A stretch of 64,000 nucleotides of DNA from Clostridia bacterium (lineage in GTDB: Bacteria > Bacillota > Clostridia > RGIG6154), in contig JAGAJK010000074.1 of NCBI GenBank assembly GCA_017626145.1, forward strand, positions 1 to 64,000. Reading direction: 5' to 3'. The position numbers and the translations under genes were made by a program. The notes under the pieces were generated by a model. It worked only from the letters and a program-made list of their open reading frames with translations, did no database searches and was not told the DNA's origin. Below are positions 23,401 through 32,258 of the stretch, piece by piece. Position 1 is the stretch's first letter, and each line of letters starts with the position of its first letter.

Positions 23401-24366
23401 AACAAGCTCACTAAAGCTTTCAATAATCTGCCCGTCTTTAATCTTTACTGCACCGAATTCAATTATCGTACCTGTAAGAGGGCTGAGACTTGTTGTTTCA
23501 ATATCTATAGCTACCAAGGTATCACTGAAGCTTGCATCGGTATCCTTACTTAAAATTTTCACAGAGTCATCTATCAGATAGCATTCTACACCGTAAAGTA
23601 TTTTTACGCCGTATTTCTTGCCGGCATCAAGTGCATCAGGGAAAGACTGAACTACACCGTGGTCTGTAATTGCTATCGCTTTTTGTCCCCACTGTGCAGC
23701 ACGTTCAATTACCTTATCGGTTTCAATAACGCTGTCCATAGCACTCATTTTGGTATGTAGATGCAGCTCAACTCTGGCTTTTTCAACATCATCCTTATAA
23801 ACGGGTGGATTTGCCTTCATAATAGCATCGGCAAAAATACCTACTTCGTTATCGTACCTGTCGTACCCGGCTTCACCCTGAAGAGTTATATATTTACCAC
23901 TCTTAAGGTTAGGTAAAACTCTTTCTGCTTCTTCTTTTGTAAGAATAAGCTTACAGGTAATAGATGATGATTTGTCCGTTACGTCAAATTTAAAAAGAAT
24001 CTTTCCTCTTTTTGTTTCTCTTTCATCTGTATTTATAATCTGACCTTCTATAGTTACCTTACCGTAATATTGATCTATATTACTGATTTTTTCTATAACC
24101 GGATCTTTAATAGCACGTCCGTAAATTACAGGACTTTCCTTTTTTTCAAGAGACTTTACCTTATATTCAACCTTTACGGTAACGCCTCCGTAAGCTTTTG
24201 AAATAGCATCAGCAACATCTGCCTTTTCTGAATCGGTAAATTCATAAGGCACTTCAAGCTGTACTATCATTGTATTTGTATTAGGTTTCAGACTAACGTG
24301 CAGCACTTCTGCCAAAAGCATAACAGGGGTTGCCTGCGCTTCTCTGAAAACTTCCAGAAATTTCAT
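20452..24366 (-). CDS. polC: DNA polymerase III PolC-type alpha subunit
   Basis: Main replicative polymerase of low-GC Gram-positives, acting at the replication fork. About 1,304 residues: N-terminal domain, OB fold, PHP motif (HLHTKMSAMDS near 200), inserted DnaQ-like 3'-5' exonuclease (LVAIDIETTSLSPL near 282), a Cys4 zinc site (CPHYVCPKCKY then CPECG), and palm motif PDIDLNFSGEYQ near 820. The ATG at 24366 is chosen because GGAGG lies five bases upstream; the ATG at 24378 would overlap that site. It is followed by a terminator and separated from ispG by about 70 bases. Confidence 0.97.
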   Translation of the reverse strand: MKFLEVFREAQATPVMLLAEVLHVSLKPNTNTMIVQLEVPYEFTDSEKADVADAISKAYGGVTVKVEYKVKSLEKKESPVIYGRAIKDPVIEKISNIDQYYGKVTIEGQIINTDERETKRGKILFKFDVTDKSSSITCKLILTKEEAERVLPNLKSGKYITLQGEAGYDRYDNEVGIFADAIMKANPPVYKDDVEKARVELHLHTKMSAMDSVIETDKVIERAAQWGQKAIAITDHGVVQSFPDALDAGKKYGVKILYGVECYLIDDSVKILSKDTDASFSDTLVAIDIETTSLSPLTGTIIEFGAVKIKDGQIIESFSELVDPGKAIGETTTNLTGITNDMLVGKRKIAEVMLDFLKFIGDAPLIAHNANFDYNFVQYECEKLGYSLNNVYVDTLELSKLAFDGLKKFKLDTIAKHLNINMGSHHRATDDANTCGMIFIKVAEEMKNEGYTKLSDFNVKYTKNDYKKVNSYHAVILVKNQAGMKNLYKIISESHLNYFYKRPRVPKRILDMYREGLIVGSACEAGELYNAVISGASHDKLLEIASYYDYLEIQPLGNNRFMIDNGTVSSMEEIKGFNKMIVDLAKEQDKLYVATCDAHFLDPEDKIYRAIIQAGQGYDDADRQAPLYFRSTTQMLKEFDYLDEETAYNAVVTNTNLIADMIEADLQPIPKKQYAPRIEGAEDDVRNITYNTAHEIYGDRMPQFVIDRIEKELNSIINNGFSVMYVIAQKLVWKSVADGYLVGSRGSVGSSFVAFLMKITEVNSLCPHYVCPKCKYNEFFRNGEIACGIDLPDKLCPECGTPLYKDGHDIPFETFLGFHGEKDPDIDLNFSGEYQSKIHKYTEELFGEGFVFKAGTISTLADKTAYGYVVKYLQEREIVATNAEKNRLTLGCAGVKKTTGQHPGGMVVVPSDMDIYDFCPIHRPADKDDADFITTHFDYSKMKGTLLKLDELGHDDPTSLRMLGDITGVDVQKIPLDDKKVMSLFHSNEALNYLPEYMEGETFIDVVGTYAIPEFGTTFVRQMLIDTQPSTFSELIRISGLSHGTNVWLGNAQELVKAGTATLKEVICTRDDIMVNLMHMGMESKDAFDIMEFTRKGKFKQHKDLIPKMEESNVPQWYIDSCLKISYMFPKAHAAAYVTMAFRIAWFKVYKPIAFYQTYFTVRADLFDSTIMTKGIERTRDEIRKLRNSDEKLSATNQSILTILEVVNEMYTRGYKFLPVDLYESDAKVFLEKDGSILPPLNAMAGLGENAAIAIAEARKNGEFLSIEDLRLRSGINKTALEVLRQEGCLDGMEESDQIQFFTF

Positions 24367-24439
24367 TGGTACCTCCATTTATATTTCGTGTCTGTACATT
24401 TAATTTTAACAGACAATATGTACTAAAAACCGTACATCT

Positions 24440-25492
24440 CTAATAATTTTCAATTTCCTTCATTATTTCTTCCACTACATTATCAAAAGGTATTTTTCTC
24501 TGCATAACACCTTTTTTAAAAAATACACATTCATTAAGACCGCCGGCAACGCCCATATCTGCGTCCTTAGCTTCACCCGGACCGTTAACAACACAGCCCA
24601 TAACAGCGACCTTAACTTCTTTATTAATATTTCTTACTCTTTTTTCAAGTTCATTTACAATAGGTATTAAATTATAATTACAACGTCCGCAAGTAGGACA
24701 TGAAACTATACTTACACCCTTCTTTACCAGTCCGCAGGATTTTAAAATTTCCTGTGCAGCATAAATTTCCTTCACGGGATCTGCTGTTAAAGAAACGCGA
24801 ATTGTGTCTCCGATACCGTCAAGCAAAAGACTGCCTATTCCGACTGAAGATTTAACAAGACCTGAATATTCACTTCCCGCTTCAGTTACACCTACATGGA
24901 GAGGATAGTTGCATTTTCGAGAAATTAATCGGTAAGCTTCAACAGTTCTTTTAACATCCGATGCCTTTAAAGATAAAACAATATTATCAAAGTCATACTT
25001 TTCGAGACATGCAATTTCTTTTAAAGCACTTTCTACCATAGCTTCGGCACTTGCTTCACCGTATTTTGCCATAATATCCTTATCCAGCGAACCACCGTTA
25101 ACCCCGATTCTGATTGGTATATTTTTCTGTTTTGCTGCCTGAGCTACAGCCTTAACCCTGCTTTCATCACCAATATTACCGGGATTTATTCTTACCTTAT
25201 CAATTCCTCTGTCTATACATTCAAGTGCCGCCCTGTAATCAAAATGGATATCGGCAACCAGAGGAATTGAAATTCGCTCTTTTATTTTATCTATTACTTT
25301 AGCGGTTTCAATGTCAGGTACTGTTACTCTTATTATTTCACAGCCTGCAATTTCAAGCTCTTTAATCTGATTTACTGTTGCCTGTACGTCTCCTGTTTTT
25401 GTATTAGTCATTGACTGTACGGCAACCTTGTTTGTTCCGCCAATTTTTATATTTCCAATTTTAACTTCTTTTTTCATTTTCTTCACCGTCAT
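24440..25492 (-). CDS. ispG: 4-hydroxy-3-methylbut-2-enyl diphosphate synthase (flavodoxin)
   Basis: Iron-sulfur enzyme of the non-mevalonate (MEP) pathway that converts MEcPP to HMBPP. The 350 residues contain the [4Fe-4S] ligands CPTCGRC (about 262-268) and the later Cys in VMGCVVNGPGEA, plus the barrel motif VADIHFDYRAAL. Usual length for the short bacterial form. The ATG overlaps the rseP stop by one base; AAGG lies eight bases upstream. With dxr in the same operon it provides isoprenoids for the undecaprenyl carrier made by UppS. Confidence 0.97.
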   Translation of the reverse strand: MTVKKMKKEVKIGNIKIGGTNKVAVQSMTNTKTGDVQATVNQIKELEIAGCEIIRVTVPDIETAKVIDKIKERISIPLVADIHFDYRAALECIDRGIDKVRINPGNIGDESRVKAVAQAAKQKNIPIRIGVNGGSLDKDIMAKYGEASAEAMVESALKEIACLEKYDFDNIVLSLKASDVKRTVEAYRLISRKCNYPLHVGVTEAGSEYSGLVKSSVGIGSLLLDGIGDTIRVSLTADPVKEIYAAQEILKSCGLVKKGVSIVSCPTCGRCNYNLIPIVNELEKRVRNINKEVKVAVMGCVVNGPGEAKDADMGVAGGLNECVFFKKGVMQRKIPFDNVVEEIMKEIENY

Positions 25493-26508
25493 TATAATAA
25501 CCTTAAAACATCGTTATAGGTTACAAATACCATCAAAGCAAGAAGTGCTAACATACCAATTCCGTGAACATAGCCTTCAACTTTTCCGGATACTTTTTTT
25601 CCTGTTATTAATTCAATAAGTGCAAAAACAACTCTTCCACCGTCAAGTGCCGGTAACGGAATAAGATTAAACATTCCGAGATTAATAGTTATAAGTGCAG
25701 TTATATTCAGAATGTTAAGGAGCATATACATATCAACCGCACCCGTTGCAGCCTGACCGATTGCAGTTACGATTCCTACAGGTCCGGATGTTTCTTTAAA
25801 GGAAACTGCACCGGTTATAAGCATACCAAGTGTCATAAGCACGGTGCTGCATATAGAAATCATATATCTGAACGAAAAGCTTATCAGTCTGAAAAAATTG
25901 TTATCCTCCTGCAAAAGAGTGATACCTATCATTCGTGACTCATTATTTAAATATGGAGTTACAGTTATTTCCTGCCTTGTTCCATTTCTTTCTACAGTTA
26001 ACGTTATATCATCGTTTTTGCTGAAGTAAAGCTGTGTGTCGATATCGGTTTTCACAAAAATTCTTTTTCCGTTTACCTTGAGAATTTTGTCTCCCGGTTT
26101 TAACCCCTGAGTATAGGCAGGAGCATCCTCAAGAACACTGTCAATTACAGTAGTCGGAAGTGTATCCAAAAAGGAAAACATTATACAAAGTGCGAGAAAA
26201 CCAAGTAATATATTCATCAGTGCACCGGAAACAAGAATTATGATTTTCTTTAAAGGGTGCTTATTGCAAAAGGCTTTAGGAGATTCTGATTCTCCGTCCT
26301 CCCCTTCCATATTACAAAATCCTCCGATAGGAATAAGTCTTAAGGAATACAAGGTTTCTCCTTTTTTAAAGGAAAACAGCTTAGGCCCCATTCCTATAGA
26401 AAATTCATGAACAAGCACACCGCATTTTTTAGCCGAAATTAAGTGACCTGCTTCGTGGACACCGATAAGTAACCCGAATATTAATACCGAAAAAACAAGT
26501 GTTAGCAT
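25492..26508 (-). CDS. rseP: RIP metalloprotease RseP/RasP (site-2 protease)
   Basis: Membrane-embedded zinc protease that cleaves anti-sigma factors or signal-peptide remnants within the membrane. Shows HEAGH near residue 18 as the HExxH zinc site, a single PDZ domain (about 105-185, with PGDKILKVNGKRI), the NPDG/LDG-type motif LIPLPALDGGRV and four membrane helices. At 338 residues it has one PDZ domain, like Gram-positive RasP. It overlaps dxr and ispG by one base each, in the conserved cdsA-dxr-rseP-ispG order. Confidence 0.96.
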   Translation of the reverse strand: MLTLVFSVLIFGLLIGVHEAGHLISAKKCGVLVHEFSIGMGPKLFSFKKGETLYSLRLIPIGGFCNMEGEDGESESPKAFCNKHPLKKIIILVSGALMNILLGFLALCIMFSFLDTLPTTVIDSVLEDAPAYTQGLKPGDKILKVNGKRIFVKTDIDTQLYFSKNDDITLTVERNGTRQEITVTPYLNNESRMIGITLLQEDNNFFRLISFSFRYMISICSTVLMTLGMLITGAVSFKETSGPVGIVTAIGQAATGAVDMYMLLNILNITALITINLGMFNLIPLPALDGGRVVFALIELITGKKVSGKVEGYVHGIGMLALLALMVFVTYNDVLRLL

Positions 26509-27662
26509 TATTTGCCTCCAATAAGAGAATTTACAGAATTTCTTGCAGTTATATCAGCATTTGTAATATCTTCAAGACAATAGTTATAAACAGGAGTATA
26601 CCCATTCATTGCTTCTTCTATTAAATCTCCTATTTCATTAAATTTGATTTCACCGTTAAGGAATTTTTCGACTACAACCTCATTTGCACCGTTTAAAAAT
26701 GCCGGCATTGTACCACCCGTTCTGATTGCTTCCTTTGCAAGATAAAGACATTTAAAGGTCTTTTCATCAGGATGCTCAAATGTAAGAGAAGGACAATCAA
26801 AAAAGTTAATTCCGTTTTCATCAACCTTTTCTCTTTCCGGATAATTAAGAGCATAGCTTATAGGAACTTTCATATCCGGAAGTCCAAGCTGTGCTATTAC
26901 AGAATTATCGGAAAAATGAACCATGGAGTGAATAATACTCTGACGGTGAACAATAACCTCGATGTCTTCCACATCAACGTCAAACAGCCATTTAGCTTCT
27001 ATAATTTCAAAACCCTTATTCATAAGAGTTGAACTGTCTATTGTTATTTTGCTTCCCATACTCCAGTTAGGGTGCTTCAACGCATCCTTTGCTGTCATAT
27101 TTGTAAGCTCTTCTCTTTTTTTGCCGAAGAAAGGACCGCCTGAACACGTAAGCAAAATTTTCTTTATGAACTTTTCAGCACCCCGTGCATCAAGACATTG
27201 GAAAATAGCACTATGTTCGCTGTCAACGGGAAGAATTTTTACATTATATTCTTTTATTTTATTCATAAAAAATTCTCCGGCAGTAACAAGGGTTTCTTTA
27301 TTTGCCAGAGCAATTTCTTTTCCGTTTTCAACTGCCGCCAATGTAGGTTTTAGCCCCGAAATTCCTACAAGAGCCGAAACCACCGTTTCGACGTCGTCCA
27401 TTGACGCAATTTCCAGAAGTCCATCTTCACCGCAAAGTATTTTTGTTTCTGTATCAGAAACGTTATTTTTTAATTCATTATACAGTGATTTATCTGCTAC
27501 AGCCGCTTTTTCAGGTCTGAACTGACGTATCTGTTGCTCTAAGAGCTTTATGTTTTTATTAGCTGTAATTCCGCAGACCTTCAAATTTTTACTTCTTCTT
27601 ACTACATCAAGAGTCTGTGTTCCTATTGAGCCTGTTGAACCTAAAATACTTATGTTTTTCAT
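26508..27662 (-). CDS. dxr: 1-deoxy-D-xylulose-5-phosphate reductoisomerase
   Basis: First committed enzyme of the MEP isoprenoid pathway, NADPH-dependent. Rossmann motif GSTGSIGTQTLDVV at the N-terminus, substrate and metal region PVDSEHSAIFQCL, and SCSGGPF-type loop (LTCSGGPFFGKK) with DHPNWSMG-like sequence (KHPNWSMGSKITIDSSTLMNKG). 384 residues, usual length. GGAGAG precedes the ATG. It sits between cdsA and rseP, with 15 bases to cdsA and a one-base overlap with rseP. Confidence 0.97.
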   Translation of the reverse strand: MKNISILGSTGSIGTQTLDVVRRSKNLKVCGITANKNIKLLEQQIRQFRPEKAAVADKSLYNELKNNVSDTETKILCGEDGLLEIASMDDVETVVSALVGISGLKPTLAAVENGKEIALANKETLVTAGEFFMNKIKEYNVKILPVDSEHSAIFQCLDARGAEKFIKKILLTCSGGPFFGKKREELTNMTAKDALKHPNWSMGSKITIDSSTLMNKGFEIIEAKWLFDVDVEDIEVIVHRQSIIHSMVHFSDNSVIAQLGLPDMKVPISYALNYPEREKVDENGINFFDCPSLTFEHPDEKTFKCLYLAKEAIRTGGTMPAFLNGANEVVVEKFLNGEIKFNEIGDLIEEAMNGYTPVYNYCLEDITNADITARNSVNSLIGGK

Positions 27663-27677
27663 AAATTCTCTCCTGAG

Positions 27678-28481
27678 TTAAAAAAATACGGGAAATTCGG
27701 TAATAAAATAAAATACCAAAGGTGCTACAACACTTATACTGTCTACTCTGTCCATAATCCCACCGTGACCCGGTAACAGATTACCGAAATCCTTTATGCC
27801 GAATTGTCTCTTTATAACCGAGGCAATCAAATCACCAATTTCTGAAACAAGGGCACATAAAAACGCCAGAACACATAAAAGAGCATAATTTACGTTAACA
27901 CCTGCATAACGGTTTAAAATAATACCATAAATAACAAATACTGCTACTGCTCCGATAATGCCGCCTATTGCACCTTCAACAGTCTTCTTAGGGCTCATTA
28001 CAGGGCAAAGCTTATGCTTACCTATGGTTACACCTGTAAAATATGCAAATGTATCTGTAGCGATGGCCCCAAAAAGAATCAATATTACATAAAAAATACC
28101 AAATCTCAGTTTAGATATAAGCGGAATATGAACAAGCATAAATAAAACATAAATCATAGAAACGCAAGCAAGCGCAACAAGACTGAATTTTATTCTTCCA
28201 TTTGAAAAAACCATAGAAGAAAGAATGGTTATCGCATACAAATATAACATTAAGTAAGTATATTCCGGTTTGTAAAGCATAATACCATAAAAAAGCATCG
28301 CAAAAATAAGATTTATGATACATAATGCTTTTTCTTTTCTGACTTCTACAGAACTCATCAGTTCATACATTGCCATAAGAATAACTGCTAAAACTGCAAT
28401 TGAAACAGCAACTTCACCTAACATAAGTATTGCAATTAAAGCAATTACGCCAAGTAACCCCGTTATAATTCTCTGCTTCAT
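27678..28481 (-). CDS. cdsA: Phosphatidate cytidylyltransferase
   Basis: Makes CDP-diacylglycerol, precursor of membrane phospholipids. Seven to eight membrane helices; the C-terminal family signature KRQFGIKDFGNLLPGHGGIMDRVDS is intact, as is SPKKTVEGAIGG. The ATG at 28481 is chosen because GGAGG is five bases upstream; the ATG at 28493 overlaps that site and adds only four residues. It follows uppS after a 62-base gap that contains a perfect hairpin. Confidence 0.95.
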   Translation of the reverse strand: MKQRIITGLLGVIALIAILMLGEVAVSIAVLAVILMAMYELMSSVEVRKEKALCIINLIFAMLFYGIMLYKPEYTYLMLYLYAITILSSMVFSNGRIKFSLVALACVSMIYVLFMLVHIPLISKLRFGIFYVILILFGAIATDTFAYFTGVTIGKHKLCPVMSPKKTVEGAIGGIIGAVAVFVIYGIILNRYAGVNVNYALLCVLAFLCALVSEIGDLIASVIKRQFGIKDFGNLLPGHGGIMDRVDSISVVAPLVFYFITEFPVFF

Positions 28482-28501
28482 ATTTTCCTCCATAGTATCT
28501 A

Positions 28502-28523
28502 CGCCTTATCAAATGATAAGGCG
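28502..28523. other. Perfect hairpin between uppS and cdsA
   Basis: CGCCTTATC-AAAT-GATAAGGCG: a 9-bp perfect stem with a four-base loop and no T-run on either strand. Inside an otherwise tight operon this suggests an RNA processing or stability element, or a weak attenuator, rather than a terminator. Confidence 0.55.
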
Positions 28524-28543
28524 CAGTAAATAATCTGTAATAA

Positions 28544-29263
28544 TTATAATCCGCCAAAACGACGATGCTTTGACTGATAATATGCTACAGCCTCAAGTAA
28601 GTTTTCTTTTGTAAAATCGGGCCATAATGTATCTGTAAAATAAAATTCAGAATAGGCACTTTGCCACACAAGAAAATTACTTATTCTTACTTCCCCACCG
28701 GGACGTATAATCAAATCCGGATCGGGAATATCAGAAGTGTAAAGATATTTTGAAAATACATCTTCATTTACTTCATCAAGCTTAAGCTTATCGGATTTAT
28801 AATCCTCCGCCATCTTTTTGGCGGCTGATATAATCTCATTTCTGCCACCGTAGCCAAGAGCTATATTAAGTGTAAGCTCTGTTTCTTTTTTGGTGCTGTT
28901 TTCAACAAATTCTATCATTTTTTTCAAGACAGGATCAAAATCCGATATATCTCCGATTACACGGATACGCACATGACGCCCACCGATATATTTGTCCCAG
29001 TCTTTAAGATATTTATATAACAGCTTCATTATTCCGGAAACCTCATCTTTAGGTCTTTTCCAGTTTTCAGTAGAAAAAGCATACACAGTAAGATATTTTA
29101 TACCAATATCCGCCGCATCTATAGCTATACGTCTTAAGGTTTCAGCACCTGCTTTGTGACCTTCGGAACGGGCAAGACCTTTAGCTGTAGCAAATCTGCC
29201 GTTACCGTCCATTATTATGCCGACATGAACAGGTACGTTATCCAAATCAATATCAAACTTCAA
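28544..29263 (-). CDS. uppS: Isoprenyl (undecaprenyl) diphosphate synthase
   Basis: cis-Prenyltransferase making the C55 lipid carrier for peptidoglycan and other wall polymers. Shows the MDGNGRFA catalytic Asp motif near residue 19 and the signature [23 protein letters not shown] near the C-terminus. 239 residues, usual. The start is a TTG that overlaps the frr stop by 11 bases, with AAGGAA about ten bases upstream inside frr, so translation is coupled. Confidence 0.97.
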   Translation of the reverse strand: MKFDIDLDNVPVHVGIIMDGNGRFATAKGLARSEGHKAGAETLRRIAIDAADIGIKYLTVYAFSTENWKRPKDEVSGIMKLLYKYLKDWDKYIGGRHVRIRVIGDISDFDPVLKKMIEFVENSTKKETELTLNIALGYGGRNEIISAAKKMAEDYKSDKLKLDEVNEDVFSKYLYTSDIPDPDLIIRPGGEVRISNFLVWQSAYSEFYFTDTLWPDFTKENLLEAVAYYQSKHRRFGGL

Positions 29264-29807
29264 GAATTTCAGCTTCCTTTTTCTTTATAATCTCATCGAT
29301 ATTCTTGATGCTTTTATCTGTTAAATCCTGAATATCCTTTTCAATATCCTTAAGATCATCCTCTGTAATTTCAGATGACTTCTGCTGCTTTTTATATCCT
29401 TCCAAAGCATCACGTCTTATTGAACGGATTGCAACCTTTGATTCTTCTCCTTCTTTGTGAACCTGCTTTACAATTTCTTTTCTTCTTTCTTCTGTAAGAG
29501 GCGGAAAGTTAAGTCTTATAACTTTACCGTCATTTGCCGGGTTAATTCCAAGGTCGGAAGCATTGATTGCTTTTTCGATATCACCGAGAATTGACGCATC
29601 CCATGGCTGAATTATAATTGTTCTTGCTTCAGGAACTGAGATGTTACCAACCTGCTGAATCGGTGTTGCTACACCGTAATAATCAACTGAAATTTTGTCA
29701 AGAACTGCAGGGTTTGCTCTTCCTGCTCTGATTGTTGCTAAATTTGATGTTAAAACACTTATTGTTTTATCCATTTTTGTTGTTACTGCACTATAATCTC
29801 TTTTCAT
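29253..29807 (-). CDS. frr: Ribosome recycling factor
   Basis: Releases ribosomes from mRNA after termination together with EF-G. The 184 residues have family landmarks: [32 protein letters not shown] and the C-terminal long helices ([20 protein letters not shown]). GAGG lies about seven bases before the ATG. It is in the conserved pyrH-frr-uppS-cdsA order. Confidence 0.98.
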   Translation of the reverse strand: MKRDYSAVTTKMDKTISVLTSNLATIRAGRANPAVLDKISVDYYGVATPIQQVGNISVPEARTIIIQPWDASILGDIEKAINASDLGINPANDGKVIRLNFPPLTEERRKEIVKQVHKEGEESKVAIRSIRRDALEGYKKQQKSSEITEDDLKDIEKDIQDLTDKSIKNIDEIIKKKEAEILEV

Positions 29808-29823
29808 AAATTTACCTCACTTT

Positions 29824-30540
29824 TTATTTATTTGAATCAACCATTGTACCGATTTTTTCACCCTTGATAGCTCTTATAACGTTCTGTGGGTCATTAATGC
29901 CAAACACCAAAATAGGAATATTGTTATCCATACAAAGTGATGTTGCTGTTGAATCCATAACACCAAGTCTGCTGTTTAAAATACTGATATAATCAAGTGT
30001 ATCGTATTTTACTGCATTCGGATTGATATTCGGGTCACTATCGTAAACGGCATCAACATTTTTAGCTAAAAGAATAATATCTGCTCCGATTTCAGCAGCT
30101 CTTAATGCGGCTGCTGTATCTGTTGAGAAGAATGGATTACCTGAACCACAAGCAAATACAACAACTCTTCCCTTTTCAAGGTGACGTACTGCTTTGCCTC
30201 TTATGTAAGGTTCAGCAATCTGACGCATTTCAATACCTGTCTGAACTCTTGTAGGAACACCTTTTGCTTCAAGTGAATCAGCAATTGCAAGGGCGTTTAT
30301 TGTTGTTGCAAGCATACCCATATGGTCGGCTCTTGTTCTGTCCATATCCTTGCCGCTTCGTCCACGCCAGAAATTACCGCCACCAACAACGATACCGATT
30401 TCGGCACCCATATCACGGCATTCCTTGATAATATCACATATACCGTCAATAATTGGTTGATTAAGACCGAATTTCTGCTCACCGGCAAGTGCTTCACCGC
30501 TGATTTTAAGTATTACTCTTTTGTACTTTGGTTTATCCAT
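29824..30540 (-). CDS. pyrH: UMP kinase
   Basis: Phosphorylates UMP to UDP, feeding pyrimidine nucleotides and wall precursors. Shows the amino-acid-kinase fold: [43 protein letters not shown]-like sequence and [13 protein letters not shown]. 238 residues, normal. A weak Shine-Dalgarno precedes the ATG. 16 bases separate it from frr. Confidence 0.98.
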   Translation of the reverse strand: MDKPKYKRVILKISGEALAGEQKFGLNQPIIDGICDIIKECRDMGAEIGIVVGGGNFWRGRSGKDMDRTRADHMGMLATTINALAIADSLEAKGVPTRVQTGIEMRQIAEPYIRGKAVRHLEKGRVVVFACGSGNPFFSTDTAAALRAAEIGADIILLAKNVDAVYDSDPNINPNAVKYDTLDYISILNSRLGVMDSTATSLCMDNNIPILVFGINDPQNVIRAIKGEKIGTMVDSNK

Positions 30541-30587
30541 TGTAATAACACAGCCTTTCCGACCTCAGGGGTCTGTTAAATTTATAT

Positions 30588-31520
30588 TCAATTCTCCTGT
30601 CTGAGTCTGTTTAAAATATCAATAATTTCATCGGCAGACTCACAGGTGTTGATTATGTCCTTTATTTTAGCCGCACCGTGCATACCTTTAACGTACCACG
30701 CAAGGTGCTTTCTTGCTTCTCTTATACCGACGTATTCGCCTTTGTAGTCAATTAATGCATTATAATGACGAATTGCCGTATCAATTAATTCTTCCCTTGA
30801 CGGCTTTTTCCCCGAAAATACAAAAGGATTTCCCAAGGCTCCTCTTGAAATCATTACACCGTCACAGCCTGTATATGCCTTCATTCTGTCGGCATCTTCC
30901 AGACTTTTAACATCCCCGTTCCCTATAACGGGAATAGTTACACTTTCCTTTACTCTTTTTATAATATCCCAATCAGCCTCTCCGGAATAAAACTCACTTC
31001 TTGTTCTTCCGTGAACGGTGATTGCCTTCGCCCCTGCCTTTTCTGCCATAATTGCAAATTCAACGGCATTAACACTATCCTTATCCCAGCCCTTACGAAA
31101 TTTAACAGTAACAGGAATTGGAACAGCGTTGACGGTCTCTTCTATAACCTGACGAGCAAGAGGAATGTTTTTCATCAAAGCACTACCGTCGCCGTTATTT
31201 ACTATTTTTGGAGCAGGACACCCCATATTTATATCTATTATATCGGTTATATGCATATCGTAAATTTTCTTAGCGGCAAATGCCATTATTTCAGGTTCTG
31301 ACCCGAAAATCTGAACCGCCATAGGCTCTTGGCCGTCTGTTTCAAGCAGTCGCTTTGTTTTTTTATCATCGTAATACAAAGCTTTTGCAGAAACCATTTC
31401 ACAATATACCAAACCACACCCTTGCCTTACACATTCTTTACGGAAAGGCAAGTCGGTAACTCCTGCCATCGGTCCTAAAACTATGTCAGGAGTTACGATT
31501 TTTTCACCTATTTTAAGCAT
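30588..31520 (-). CDS. dusB: tRNA-dihydrouridine synthase (DusB type)
   Basis: FMN enzyme that reduces specific uridines in tRNA. TIM-barrel protein of 310 residues with [12 protein letters not shown], the catalytic-cysteine motif [12 protein letters not shown], the [10 protein letters not shown] loop and a short C-terminal helical tRNA-binding domain. The start ATG overlaps the DUF1858 stop by one base (TAATG). Confidence 0.93.
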   Translation of the reverse strand: MLKIGEKIVTPDIVLGPMAGVTDLPFRKECVRQGCGLVYCEMVSAKALYYDDKKTKRLLETDGQEPMAVQIFGSEPEIMAFAAKKIYDMHITDIIDINMGCPAPKIVNNGDGSALMKNIPLARQVIEETVNAVPIPVTVKFRKGWDKDSVNAVEFAIMAEKAGAKAITVHGRTRSEFYSGEADWDIIKRVKESVTIPVIGNGDVKSLEDADRMKAYTGCDGVMISRGALGNPFVFSGKKPSREELIDTAIRHYNALIDYKGEYVGIREARKHLAWYVKGMHGAAKIKDIINTCESADEIIDILNRLRQEN

Positions 31521-31726
31521 TATTTACCTTTTGACGCAAGGTATTCGTTAATCTGATTTACAAGTGTATCGCAGTCAACACCGTGAACCATACAAGCCTG
31601 TTCGATTGATTCACCACTTGCTGAAGGGCAACCGAGACAGTGCATACCAATGTTCAAGAAGAAAGGTGCAGTACCTTCATCAATCTTTAATACATCCATA
31701 ATAATAGTATCTTTTGTTACAGCCAT
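31520..31726 (-). CDS. DUF1858 domain protein, 68 aa
   Basis: Small protein with the DUF1858 signature: [33 protein letters not shown]. The conserved CxxC pair (CLGC) suggests metal or redox binding. It is often found near hybrid-cluster or ScdA-like proteins, but the function is unknown. GGAGA precedes the ATG. Its place between a fumarase beta subunit and dusB gives no clear functional hint. Confidence 0.88.
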   Translation of the reverse strand: MAVTKDTIIMDVLKIDEGTAPFFLNIGMHCLGCPSASGESIEQACMVHGVDCDTLVNQINEYLASKGK

Positions 31727-31740
31727 TTTTACATTCTCCT

Positions 31741-32250
31741 TTACTTAATTAATACTATAACAGGAAAGTTTTCCACATACAACTTTCTGAGAGCTTCAGC
31801 ACCCAAATCCTCATACGCAATTATTTCCTGAGATTTTATGCATTTCGCAAGCAGTGCACCTGCACCGCCTGTCGCTCCGAAGTAAACAGCCTTATTCTTG
31901 CGGATAGATTCTGTTACTTCTTCGTTTCTTTCACCTTTACCTATCATTCCTTTAAGTCCACGGTCAAGCAAAAACGGAGAATAAGCATCCATACGATAGC
32001 TTGTAGTAGGACCGCAGGAACCGATAACGGCTCCGGGCTTTGCAGGACAAGGTCCTGCAAAGTAGATAATCTGATTTTCTATATCAAAAGGAAATTTCTC
32101 TCCCCTTCTGACAGCTTCAACCATTCTTTTGTGTGCTGCATCACGAGCCATATACACCGTTCCGGTGATGTAACACCTTTGTCCTTCTTGTAATGCTGAC
32201 GTTACTTCCCCGGTGAGTGGTGTATTTATATACATTGGTTCCAGACTCAA
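31741..32250 (-). CDS. Class I fumarate hydratase-type beta subunit (FumB-like)
   Basis: Beta subunit of an iron-sulfur fumarate/tartrate hydro-lyase. Shows YINTPLTGEVTSALQEGQ, TGTVYMARDAAHKRM and GPTTSYRMDAY, with GATGGAGALLA near the C-terminus. About 170 residues. The start is probably the TTG at 32250, with a Shine-Dalgarno (AGGTGA) overlapping the ileS stop codon; the ATG at 32235 is an alternative. The alpha subunit, which holds the cluster and is normally adjacent, is absent here; the upstream gene is ileS. Confidence 0.85.
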   Translation of the reverse strand: MSLEPMYINTPLTGEVTSALQEGQRCYITGTVYMARDAAHKRMVEAVRRGEKFPFDIENQIIYFAGPCPAKPGAVIGSCGPTTSYRMDAYSPFLLDRGLKGMIGKGERNEEVTESIRKNKAVYFGATGGAGALLAKCIKSQEIIAYEDLGAEALRKLYVENFPVIVLIK

Positions 32251-32258
32251 AATATCAC

